Assembly (NCBI RefSeq): GCF_039542035.1
Contig: NZ_BAABHJ010000017.1
Location: forward strand, 186,001-250,000
Reading direction: 5' to 3'
Origin: Actinoallomurus liliacearum
GTDB taxonomy: Bacteria > Actinomycetota > Actinomycetes > Streptosporangiales > Streptosporangiaceae
DNA length: 64,000 nucleotides
Shown: positions 1 through 7,402 of the stretch, in pieces
Layout: each line of letters opens with the position of its first letter
Position numbering within the stretch: position 1 is the first letter of the stretch
Position numbers and translations under genes: made by a program
Notes under the pieces: generated by a model
The model's database searches: none
What the model was told of the DNA's origin: nothing
Seen by the model: the letters and a program-made list of their open reading frames with translations, nothing else

Positions 1-31
1 TCGGGACGTCCCCAGCGCCTCCGGTCCGGCC

Positions 32-403
32 TCACAGCCCCATGCGGTCCTCACAGGCCGGACAGGACGCTTCGAGGTAGCGCACGGGGATCTGCTCCTC
101 GCTCCACTCGATCGACGCCAGGACCCCACAGCCGAAGCACACCGGGCACAGGCCGACGCCCGAGAGGGCCTGCCGCACCGCGATCAGCAGCCGGCTGGGC
201 GGCAGGCCACGGATGACCTCGTCCACCTCGTCGCGCGTGCAACGGATGCGGATGTGCCCCGTCCCCTCGCACTGCGGGCAGTCCCCCATGCGCAGCAGAG
301 GGGGGTCCTTCTGGAGGGTGACCAGCTCGCCGCTGCCGATGCACATCTGGCAGGGCATCACGATCCCCTGGAACGCCCCGTCGCCGATGGTCTCATCGCT
401 CAT
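32..403 (-). CDS. DnaJ-type zinc-finger small protein
   Basis: A 123-residue protein built around four CxxC knuckles (CQMC, CPQC, CPVC, CPAC). The first three are followed by Gly-rich xGxG tails, the pattern of the DnaJ cysteine-rich domain, which binds two zinc ions. There is no J domain, no C-terminal substrate domain and no signal peptide, so it is a stand-alone cytosolic zinc-binding protein of unknown function. ATG start at 403. Residues 50-75 between knuckles two and three are helical and charged. A role in protein or RNA binding is inference. Confidence 0.75.
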   Translation of the reverse strand: MSDETIGDGAFQGIVMPCQMCIGSGELVTLQKDPPLLRMGDCPQCEGTGHIRIRCTRDEVDEVIRGLPPSRLLIAVRQALSGVGLCPVCFGCGVLASIEWSEEQIPVRYLEASCPACEDRMGL

Positions 404-548
404 GCGCCGTCCCCCCTCACGGCCACCCGGATCGACCGGACCGAACCCTCACCTGCCAGCTTCCTCCACCAGGAGCCGCAGCACCGCACTTTTTCCGAGG
501 TCGCCCACAGCCGGAACTGCGCAAACCCCCTCGTATGGGAAAAGCCGG
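404..548. other. intergenic, nothing recognised
   Basis: Short spacer between the zinc-finger gene and the thioesterase, both on the minus strand. I see no convincing hairpin or promoter here. Confidence 0.4.
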
Positions 549-956
549 CTAGCCGAGCAGGGCGTAGACGGTAGTGGCGTGGGCCGCGACGGCACCGTCG
601 GCGGCCATCTCGATGTCCGCGAAGGCCAGCGTGCGGCCGATCTTGGTGAGCCGCGCCGTGACGACCACGTCGGCGTCCACCACCGGGCGCTGGAAGGTGC
701 TGGACTGCTGCACGGTCGTCATCGGCACGTACGCGCCGCGAGCCGCGGACACGGCGATCACCGTGGCCGTGTCGGCGGCCGCCATCAGGGCCTGGCCGGA
801 CAGCGCCCCGCCCTCCCTGGCCAGCCTCGGCGACCAGGGCAGGCGCAGCACCGCGCTCCGGTCGCCGACCTCCTCGACGACCAGGCCCAGGTCCTGCACC
901 CAGGGCGCGAAGTTCTCCTTCAGGATCGCGTTGCCGTCTGCGGCGCTCAGCGTCAT
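549..956 (-). CDS. PaaI-family hotdog thioesterase
   Basis: A 135-residue single hotdog-fold protein of the PaaI/YdiI type, which hydrolyses acyl-CoA or aryl-CoA thioesters. The GGALSGQALMAAADTAT segment (about residues 49-65) matches the helix that carries the catalytic Asp/Glu in this family, and the length is typical. ATG start at 956. PaaI-family genes are often found close to dut and DUF3710 in actinobacteria; here that block is split and this gene sits outside it. The substrate cannot be read from the sequence. Confidence 0.85.
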   Translation of the reverse strand: MTLSAADGNAILKENFAPWVQDLGLVVEEVGDRSAVLRLPWSPRLAREGGALSGQALMAAADTATVIAVSAARGAYVPMTTVQQSSTFQRPVVDADVVVTARLTKIGRTLAFADIEMAADGAVAAHATTVYALLG

Positions 957-1221
957 GCCGCCATCATCCCCGAACGTAAGACTCGGCCAAGCCCCTCATC
1001 GAGGCGGACATGCCGGGCATATCCGCAGCCCCACCACGGCTTCCCCGAGCCTTCGCGCCCCAGGCGGCGCAACACGCTCAGACCCCAGCGTCTGACCGCA
1101 GGTGGCGAGGCCCCTTACCGAGCGTTCGGCGCTCCGCTACGCCCACGAGCCGCTCCGAACCGCACCGCCGCGCCCGGTTCCGGGCGGGGCGGCACGCGAT
1201 GTCGGGGGGTCCGGTGGGGGG
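957..1221. other. intergenic, nothing recognised
   Basis: 265 bp between two minus-strand genes. I see no open frame with good codon use and no clear terminator. It should hold the thioesterase promoter, but no clean -35/-10 pair stands out. Confidence 0.4.
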
Positions 1222-2484
1222 TCAGCCTCTGACCAGGGTGGCGACGCACTCCACGTGCTGGGTCATGGGGAAGGCGTCGAAGGCGCGCAGCCCGGACAGC
1301 GTCCAGCCGTACTCGGAGAAGAACGCCAGGTCGCGGGCCAGGGTGGCCGGGTCGCAGGAGACGTAGGCGACGCGGCGGCCGGCGAGTTCGGCGACGCGCT
1401 TGACGACGTCCCGGCCGGCGCCGGCCCGCGGCGGGTCGAGGACGACGAGGTCGGCCTGGTGCAGGGTGGACTTGCCACGGCCGAACTGGATCTCGTCGAG
1501 GACCTTCTCGACCTCCCCGCGTTCGACCGACACGTGCGGAAGGTCGCGGAGGTTGAAGCGGGCGTCGCGGACGGCCTGCCCCTCCGACTCGATCCCGACC
1601 ACGAGGCCGTCCGGGCCGACCGCCTCACCGAGCACACCGGCGAACAGGCCCGCGCCGCAGTACAGGTCGACGGCGATGTCGCCCTTCCGGGGCTCCAGCG
1701 CGTCCAGGACGGCCGCGGCGAGCGTCTCGGCGGCGCCGGGGTGGACCTGCCAGAACCCGCTGCCGCTGACCTGCCACAGCCGCCCGGCGGCCTCCTCGCG
1801 GACGAAGGGCGGCTTCTCCTCCCGTTTGCCGCTGACGAGGCGTACGGGCGCGTCCATGCGGGGGACGCGGGCGCGGCCCCGGCTGGACAGGACGGCCAGG
1901 CGGTCGCCGGTGGCCGCCGACGCGATGGCCTCGACGCCGGTCGCGCCGGACCAGCGCTTGCGCTCGATGCCGAGCGCCTCGACCTGCGGATGGGCGATCA
2001 GGCACTCGTCGATCGGCTCGATCTGGTGGGAGCGGTGCTTGCGCAGGCCGATCACGCCGTCGCGGCGGACCGCGAACTGCACGCGGGTCCGCCAGCCGAG
2101 GCCGTCCGGGGCGCCCGGCACCTCCTCGACGACGACGTCGCGGTCGATGCCGGCCAGCCGGCTGAGCTGCTCCTTGACGACCTCGGCCTTCAGCCGGCGC
2201 TGGGCGGGCAGGGACGCGTGCTGCCAGTCGCAGCCGCCGCAGCGGCCGGGACCGGCGAACGGGCAGGGCGCCTGGACCCGGTCGGGTGACGGCTCCAGGA
2301 TCTCCACGGCGTCCGCGCGCAGGAAGTTCTTGGTCTCCTGGGTGACCTGGGCCCGTACGCGCTCGCCCGGCAGCGTGTGCCGGACGAACACGACACGTCC
2401 TTCGTGCCGGGCCACGCACCAGCCGCCGTTGGCGACCGCTCCGATCTGGAGTTCGATCAGCTCAGACGATTCCACCGGCGGCAC
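1222..2484 (-). CDS. TRAM-domain class I SAM RNA methyltransferase (TrmA/RlmCD family)
   Basis: 420 residues. An N-terminal TRAM RNA-binding domain (residues 1-60) is followed by a cysteine cluster (CPFAGPGRCGGCDWQHA) that binds a [4Fe-4S] centre in RlmD-like enzymes. The Rossmann domain has the SAM motif DLYCGAGLF, the VVLDPPRAG motif, and the catalytic-nucleophile region VAYVSCDPATLARD. The family makes 5-methyluridine in tRNA or 23S rRNA; the target here is not determinable. It is the counterpart of M. tuberculosis Rv2689c and overlaps the upstream permease by 23 bp, suggesting translational coupling. ATG start at 2484. Confidence 0.9.
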   Translation of the reverse strand: MPPVESSELIELQIGAVANGGWCVARHEGRVVFVRHTLPGERVRAQVTQETKNFLRADAVEILEPSPDRVQAPCPFAGPGRCGGCDWQHASLPAQRRLKAEVVKEQLSRLAGIDRDVVVEEVPGAPDGLGWRTRVQFAVRRDGVIGLRKHRSHQIEPIDECLIAHPQVEALGIERKRWSGATGVEAIASAATGDRLAVLSSRGRARVPRMDAPVRLVSGKREEKPPFVREEAAGRLWQVSGSGFWQVHPGAAETLAAAVLDALEPRKGDIAVDLYCGAGLFAGVLGEAVGPDGLVVGIESEGQAVRDARFNLRDLPHVSVERGEVEKVLDEIQFGRGKSTLHQADLVVLDPPRAGAGRDVVKRVAELAGRRVAYVSCDPATLARDLAFFSEYGWTLSGLRAFDAFPMTQHVECVATLVRG

Positions 2485-4498
2485 GGGTTCCCTCCGATTC
2501 GACTTCTTGCTCTGGGCCGTACGGGCGGCGCACGGAACCGGGGGCCGGCGGCTCCTGCCGGCCCTTGAGGCGGTCGGACGAGGCGAGCTGCCAGGGCACG
2601 CTCACGACCATCACACCGGGCTGGAACAGCAGGCGCGTCTTGAGCCGCAGCGCGCTCTGGTTGTGCAGCAGGTGCTCCCACCAGCGTCCCACGACGTACT
2701 CGGGCAGGAACACGGTGACCACGTCGCGGGGGCTGCGCCGCCGGACGCTCTTGACGTACTCCAGGATCGGCCGGGTGATCTCGCGGTACGGCGAGTCGAG
2801 GATCTTCAGCGGCACGGGCAGCTCGCGCGCGTCCCACTCCTCCTGGAGCTTCTGCGACTCCTCGGGGTCGACCCCGACGGTGACCGCCTCCAGCGTCGAG
2901 GGGCGGGTGGCCCGCGCGTACGCCAGCGCCCGCATCGTCGGACGGTGAAGCTTGGAGACGAGGACGATCGCGTGGTTGCGGGAGGGCAGGGCGACGTCCT
3001 CTCCGGTGACCGCCAGCTCGGCGGCGACCCGGTCGTAGTGCCGCCGGATGCCCCGCATCATGAGGAACAGCAACGACATCGCGACGCAGGCGATCCACGC
3101 GCCGAGCAGGAACTTCGTGATCAGCACCACGATCAGCACGATCGCGGTGACGATGCCGCCGAAGGTGTTGATGGCCCGCGACATCTTCATCCGCCGGCGG
3201 GCGGCCGGGTCGGTCTCGGTCCGCAGCAGGCGGTTCCAGTGCCGGACCATGCCGGTCTGGCTCACCGTGAAGGACACGAACACGCCGACGATGTAGAGCT
3301 GGATCAGCGACGTCACCGAGGCGTCGTACGCGTAGATCAGCACACCGGCCAGCGCGCCCAGGATGATGATGCCGTTGCTGAACGCCAGCCGGTCGCCGCG
3401 GGTGTGCAGCTGGCGGGGCAGGTAGCGGTTCTGCGCGAGCACCGAGCCGAGCACGGGGAAGCCGTTGAAGGCGGTGTTGGCGGCCAGCACGAGGATCAGC
3501 GCCGTCATCGTCGTCAGGTACGCGAAGCCCACCGGGAAGTTGCTGAACACGCTGTGCGCGACCTGCGCGATCACCGGGTCCGGCGACACCTCCTTGCCGG
3601 CCCGGTCCAGGATGTGGGTGCCCATCGCCGGGTCGCCGAACTTGGTCTTCGTGATGTACGCCAGCGCGACGATGCCGCCGAACATGGAGGCGGCGATCAG
3701 CCCGAGGGCCAGCAGCGTGGCCGCGGCGTTCTTCCCCTTGGGCTTCCGGAAGGCGGGCACCCCGTTGCTGATCGCCTCGACGCCGGTCAGCGCGGCGCAG
3801 CCGGAGGAGAAGGCCCGCAGCAGCAGGAAGACGAGCGCGAACCCGCTGACGCCGACCGCCGTGCCGTGGACCGTCATGTCGGCGGTCGCGGCGCGCAGGT
3901 GCGCGCCGAACGCCATGCGGGTGAAGCCCCAGACCAGCATCAGGAAGACGCCGAACATGAACAGGTAGGTCGGAATGGCGAACGCGACGCCGGACTCCCG
4001 GATCCCCCGGAGGTTCATGATCGTCAAGATGGCGACGATGAGGAGTGCGGCGAGGACCTTGTGCGGCTGCAGGAAGTGCAGGAGGGCGGCGAGGTTCTCG
4101 ATCCCCGAGGACACCGACACCGCGACCGTCAGGACGTAGTCGACCATGAGGGCGCTGGCCACCACGATGCCGGCGTTGCCGCCCAGGTTGGTGGTGGCGA
4201 CCTCGAAGTCGCCGCCGCCGCTGGTGTAGGCACGGACGTTCTGCCGATAGGACGCGACCACGGTGAGCATGATCACGACGACCGCCCCGGCCACCCAGGG
4301 CGTGAAGTGGTACGTCGCGAGCCCCGCGAGGCCGAGGGCGATCAGGATCTCCTGAGGGGCGTACGCCACCGACGACAGCGCGTCACTGGCGAACACCGGG
4401 AGGGCGATCGTCTTGGGAAGTGTCTGCTCGTGCTGCTGGGCGCTGCGAAGCGCCCGGCCGAGCAGAAGCCTCTTGACGAGGTCTGGAGCCTTCGACAC
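2462..4498 (-). CDS. APC-superfamily KimA-like potassium permease (copy 1)
   Basis: 678 residues: about twelve membrane helices in residues 25-470 and a cytoplasmic C-terminal domain of about 200 residues. The N-terminal helix has the SDALSSVAYAPQEIL signature, and ALTGVEAISNGVPAF is the conserved helix-6 region of the APC/KimA group. In Bacillus KimA imports K+ and its cytoplasmic domain binds c-di-AMP. K+ transport here is inferred from family and from divergent placement with ceoB-ceoC (172 bp apart). Counterpart of Rv2690c. Paralogues lie at 7403 and 27106. It lacks the operator array seen before copy 2. Confidence 0.85.
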   Translation of the reverse strand: MSKAPDLVKRLLLGRALRSAQQHEQTLPKTIALPVFASDALSSVAYAPQEILIALGLAGLATYHFTPWVAGAVVVIMLTVVASYRQNVRAYTSGGGDFEVATTNLGGNAGIVVASALMVDYVLTVAVSVSSGIENLAALLHFLQPHKVLAALLIVAILTIMNLRGIRESGVAFAIPTYLFMFGVFLMLVWGFTRMAFGAHLRAATADMTVHGTAVGVSGFALVFLLLRAFSSGCAALTGVEAISNGVPAFRKPKGKNAAATLLALGLIAASMFGGIVALAYITKTKFGDPAMGTHILDRAGKEVSPDPVIAQVAHSVFSNFPVGFAYLTTMTALILVLAANTAFNGFPVLGSVLAQNRYLPRQLHTRGDRLAFSNGIIILGALAGVLIYAYDASVTSLIQLYIVGVFVSFTVSQTGMVRHWNRLLRTETDPAARRRMKMSRAINTFGGIVTAIVLIVVLITKFLLGAWIACVAMSLLFLMMRGIRRHYDRVAAELAVTGEDVALPSRNHAIVLVSKLHRPTMRALAYARATRPSTLEAVTVGVDPEESQKLQEEWDARELPVPLKILDSPYREITRPILEYVKSVRRRSPRDVVTVFLPEYVVGRWWEHLLHNQSALRLKTRLLFQPGVMVVSVPWQLASSDRLKGRQEPPAPGSVRRPYGPEQEVESEGTRAAGGIV

Positions 4499-4669
4499 GA
4501 CAGGTAAGGCTAGTCGTTCCGGCGACTGTGAGTTCCACCTCGCCCGGGGGATGAATGCAAGTGCCGTCCTTAAGACGGGTCAGGAAGTGCTCCGCACACC
4601 TCCGGCTGTGTAGGTTTCATCAGGTCAAGCGGAGCCAAGCGGACGGCACCGGCGCCGGGAAGGACGACC
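4499..4669. promoter_or_regulatory. divergent promoter region, permease copy 1 / ceoB
   Basis: 171 bp separating divergent genes, so it must hold both promoters. I see no KdpE-like four-half-site array and no recognisable c-di-AMP (ydaO) riboswitch core. The ceoB ribosome site GGGAAGGA lies at the right edge, just before the GTG at 4670. Confidence 0.5.
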
Positions 4670-5338
4670 GTGCATATCGTGATCATGGGTTGCGGGCGAG
4701 TGGGATCCACTCTCGCCCACATCCTGGAGGACAAAGGCCATACCGTGGCCATCATCGATCAGAGCCCCGAGGCTTTCCGCCGGCTGCGCGGCGGCTTCAA
4801 GGGGCGCCGGATCACCGGGTTCGGTTTCGACCGCGACGTGCTCGTCGAGGCCGGGATCGAGCAGGCCTCCGCTTTCGTCGCCGTCAGCAGCGGTGACAAC
4901 TCCAACATCATCTCGGCCCGGGTCGCCCGTGAGACCTTCGGCGTGGAGAACGTCGTGGCGCGGATCTACGACCCCCGGCGGGCCGAGGTCTACCAGCGGC
5001 TCGGCATCCCGACGGTCGCGACCGTCCGCTGGACCGCCGACCAGATGATCCGGCGGCTGCTGCCCGAGGGCGTGTCGTCGCTGTGGCGCGACCCGACCGG
5101 CGAGGTGGTGCTGGCCGAGGTGCAGACGGATCCGAAGTGGATCGGCGCCAAGGTGTCGGCGCTGGAGGAGGCCGCCAAGACCCGCGTCGCGTACCTGTCC
5201 CGCATGGGCGAGGCGCTGGTGCCCACGGGCGACACCGTCATCCAGGACGGCGACGTCGTCCACGTGATGGCGGCGTCCTCCGACATCCAACGCATCAACG
5301 ACGCCGTGTCCCAGCGGCCCGAGGAGAAGGTGGAGTAA
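4670..5338 (+). CDS. ceoB: TrkA-family RCK potassium-transport regulatory protein CeoB
   Basis: 222 residues: an N-terminal RCK/TrkA-N Rossmann domain (GCGRVGSTLA near residue 7, acidic ribose ligand after IIDQ) to about residue 125, then a TrkA-C domain to the end. RCK proteins bind NAD(H) or ATP and gate membrane K+ transporters. GTG start preceded by GGGAAGGA. It overlaps ceoC by one base (TAATG), so the pair is translationally coupled. No TrkH/KtrB channel subunit is encoded in the window, so the partner may be the divergent KimA-like permease. Counterpart of M. tuberculosis ceoB (Rv2691). Confidence 0.9.
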   Translation: MHIVIMGCGRVGSTLAHILEDKGHTVAIIDQSPEAFRRLRGGFKGRRITGFGFDRDVLVEAGIEQASAFVAVSSGDNSNIISARVARETFGVENVVARIYDPRRAEVYQRLGIPTVATVRWTADQMIRRLLPEGVSSLWRDPTGEVVLAEVQTDPKWIGAKVSALEEAAKTRVAYLSRMGEALVPTGDTVIQDGDVVHVMAASSDIQRINDAVSQRPEEKVE

Positions 5339-5997
5339 TGCGGGTCGCCATCGCCGGAGCGGGCGCCGTCGGCCGCTCCATCGCGCAGGAGCTCCTGGAG
5401 AACGGCCACGAGGTCCTGCTCATCGACAAGAACCCCCGCTCGATCAAGGTCGAGGCGGTGCCGCGCGCCGAGTGGCTGCTCGCCGACGCCTGCGAGATCG
5501 CCTCGCTCGACGACGCCGGCCTGGAGCGCTGCCACGTCGTCGTGGCCGCCAGCGGCGACGACAAGGTCAACCTGGTGGTCTCGCTGCTCGCCAAGACCGA
5601 GTACGGCGTCCCCCGCGTCGTCGCGCGGATCAACCATCCCAAGAACGAGTGGCTCTTCAACGAGTCCTGGGGCGTCGACGTCGCGGTCTCCACGCCGCGC
5701 CTGCTGTCCGCGCTGGTCGAGGAGGCGGTCAGCGTCGGCGACCTGGTCCGGCTGATGACCTTCCGGCAGGGTGAGGCGAACCTCGTCGAGCTGACCCTGC
5801 CCGAGGACGCCCCGCTGGCCGGCCAGCTGGTCGGCTCGGTGACCTGGCCGCGCGACACCGCGCTGGTGGCGATCCTGCGGGAGGGCCGGGTGCTGGTGCC
5901 CAGCCCGGACGACACCCTCGAGGCCGGGGACGAGCTGATGTTCGTCGCCAGCCAGGACGTCGAGGACGAGCTCGGCGACCTGCTGTCGGCGCACTGA
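5338..5997 (+). CDS. ceoC: TrkA-family RCK potassium-transport regulatory protein CeoC
   Basis: 219 residues starting at the ATG that overlaps the ceoB stop codon. It has the same two-domain layout as CeoB: a Rossmann core with GAGAVGRSIA near residue 7 and LLIDKNP after strand 2, then a TrkA-C domain from about residue 135 (LVELTLPEDAPLAGQLVG) to the end. Probably forms a hetero-ring with CeoB on a cytoplasmic face of a K+ transporter; that is inference. A strong hairpin follows within 10 bp. Counterpart of Rv2692. Confidence 0.9.
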   Translation: MRVAIAGAGAVGRSIAQELLENGHEVLLIDKNPRSIKVEAVPRAEWLLADACEIASLDDAGLERCHVVVAASGDDKVNLVVSLLAKTEYGVPRVVARINHPKNEWLFNESWGVDVAVSTPRLLSALVEEAVSVGDLVRLMTFRQGEANLVELTLPEDAPLAGQLVGSVTWPRDTALVAILREGRVLVPSPDDTLEAGDELMFVASQDVEDELGDLLSAH

Positions 5998-6001
5998 CCC
6001 A

Positions 6002-6050
6002 GGGCCTGTCTCGAAGTCCCCAGGACATCGGGGCTTTGAGACAGGGGCCC
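6002..6050. terminator. long hairpin terminator between ceoC and DUF3159
   Basis: GGGCCTGTCTCGAAGTCCCC pairs with the complementary arm at 6029-6050 around a 7-nt loop, with one or two mismatches over about 17-20 pairs. It sits between convergent genes, so it likely terminates both; there is no strong U-tract. Confidence 0.75.
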
Positions 6051-6061
6051 CGAGGTCGGAG

Positions 6062-6943
6062 TCAGGACTTCGAGGCGCCCGTGGCCGTCTCCATCGGTGT
6101 ACGGCCACGGGCCAGCAGCCAGACCATGGCGGCCAGCGCCGCCACCTGCAGCGGCCAGCCCAGCGCGACCTTGGCCGCGCCGAGCCAGCCGACGTGCCCC
6201 GCCAGGTAGAGGGGGTACTGCACGGCGACCCGCACCAGGCACGGGATCAGCAGCAGCCAGGTGAGCCGGGAGCACAGCCGGACGATGTCGCGGTCGCGGT
6301 GCCAGGCGGTGGGGTCGCCGGTGACCGATCCGATCAGGAACCCGACGACGGGCCAGCGCACGACGATCGACAGCAGCATCCCCGCGGCGTAGGCCGCGTT
6401 GTAGAGGATGCCGGGCAGGAACGCGTCGGCGGCCTTGCCCGAGCGCAGCGCGAAGAACGCCGCGATGGCGATGCCGAAGATGCTGTTGAGCACGAACTGG
6501 ACGGTCGAGCGCTGCACCAGGCGCACGACCAGCAGGACGACGGCGAGCCCGGCGCCGATGACCAGGGACAGCCGGAGCTGGTGGCCGACGATCCAGGAGA
6601 CGGTGAAGCCGATCGTGGGGATCGCCGCCTCCACGACGCCGCGCGGGCCGCCGAGCGCCTTGCCCAGCTGCTTGCGGACGGCCTCCTCGACGGTGTCGTA
6701 CGCGTCCCGCCGCGCCTCGCCGGAACCCGCCGTCTCCCCGTCCGCGTCGCCCAGCGCCTCGGCGGGGACCTCCGCCGCACCATTCGCATCGCGCCGCGCC
6801 TCGGCGGGCGTCTCCGCCGTACCGTGCGCGTCGCGCCGCGCTCCGGCAGGGGTCTCCGCCTCGCCGCCCGCGGCCGGCCGGGCCTCGGCGGGGGCCTTCG
6901 CGCCCTCGCCGTCCGCGGTCTCCGGTCGGCGCCGATCGCTCAT
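6062..6943 (-). CDS. DUF3159 membrane protein
   Basis: 293 residues. Residues 1-95 are low complexity, with imperfect repeats of the type AEARRDA(H/N)G(T/A)AE. The rest holds five to six hydrophobic helices and is the DUF3159 domain. The start is the ATG at 6943 that overlaps the stop of the OB-fold gene (ATGA), which rejects longer in-frame starts. Counterpart of Rv2693c beside ceoC, in the same order as in mycobacteria. Function unknown. The Ala/Glu/Arg-rich repeat head is longer than I expect for the family. Confidence 0.85.
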   Translation of the reverse strand: MSDRRRPETADGEGAKAPAEARPAAGGEAETPAGARRDAHGTAETPAEARRDANGAAEVPAEALGDADGETAGSGEARRDAYDTVEEAVRKQLGKALGGPRGVVEAAIPTIGFTVSWIVGHQLRLSLVIGAGLAVVLLVVRLVQRSTVQFVLNSIFGIAIAAFFALRSGKAADAFLPGILYNAAYAAGMLLSIVVRWPVVGFLIGSVTGDPTAWHRDRDIVRLCSRLTWLLLIPCLVRVAVQYPLYLAGHVGWLGAAKVALGWPLQVAALAAMVWLLARGRTPMETATGASKS

Positions 6944-7347
6944 GATCCTCCCCGCAGTTCGTACCGCGGGTTGAACATCACCTTGCGGCCGTCCTGGACG
7001 CTCACCAGGCCCTCCGCGCGCACCAGCCGACCGGGCTCGATCCCGGCGATGCGCCGCCGGCCGAGCCACACCAGACTGATCATGTCCGAGCCGTCGTACA
7101 GCTCGGCCTCCAGAGAGGGCGCACCGCCGCGCGGTCGGAGAGTCACGGTACGTAGCGTACCCGCCACGCAGGCGCGTCGGCGCACGGCGCACTTCTTGAT
7201 CGGAGTGGCGCCCTCCTCGCCGGTGGTCTTCTGCAGCTCTTCGGCCTCGAGCTCCGCCTTACTCGACGTCAGACGGCGCAGGAAGCCGCGCAGTCCCCGA
7301 GCACCTTGTGCGCTCTCCTGCGCCGTACCGGCCGGCACTTCCTCCAT
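6940..7347 (-). CDS. OB-fold nucleic-acid-binding protein
   Basis: 135 residues from the ATG at 7347; a longer reading to 7449 would run into the upstream permease, which ends at 7403. The C-terminal 90 residues form an OB fold of the RecG-wedge/tRNA-anticodon type (VAGTLRTVTL..., YDGSDMISLVWLGRR, LVRAEGLVSVQDGRKVMFNPRYEL). The N-terminal 45 residues are helical. Counterpart of Rv2694c. Elsewhere its next upstream neighbours are Rv2695 and DUF3710; here they are replaced by a permease and a 33-kb stretch. Confidence 0.82.
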   Translation of the reverse strand: MEEVPAGTAQESAQGARGLRGFLRRLTSSKAELEAEELQKTTGEEGATPIKKCAVRRRACVAGTLRTVTLRPRGGAPSLEAELYDGSDMISLVWLGRRRIAGIEPGRLVRAEGLVSVQDGRKVMFNPRYELRGGS

Positions 7348-7402
7348 GATTCGCAAGCGTAGGCCATCACCTGACGTAACAGACCACCGCACAAGGTTTG
7401 AA

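Noticed and set aside
1400..4507. Very long plus-strand open frame (over 1000 codons) opposite the methyltransferase and permease
   Set aside because: It is the GC-rich antisense shadow of two clear genes; composition is Arg/Pro/Ser-rich and it resembles no protein family. The same holds for long frames at 6194-8938, 12371-14884, 15091-17445, 33197-35443 and 59371-62790.
4499..4669. Possible c-di-AMP (ydaO) riboswitch before the KimA-like permease
   Set aside because: Bacillus kimA has one, so I looked here and at 9404-9710 and before 28941; the conserved core segments are not recognisable at any of them.
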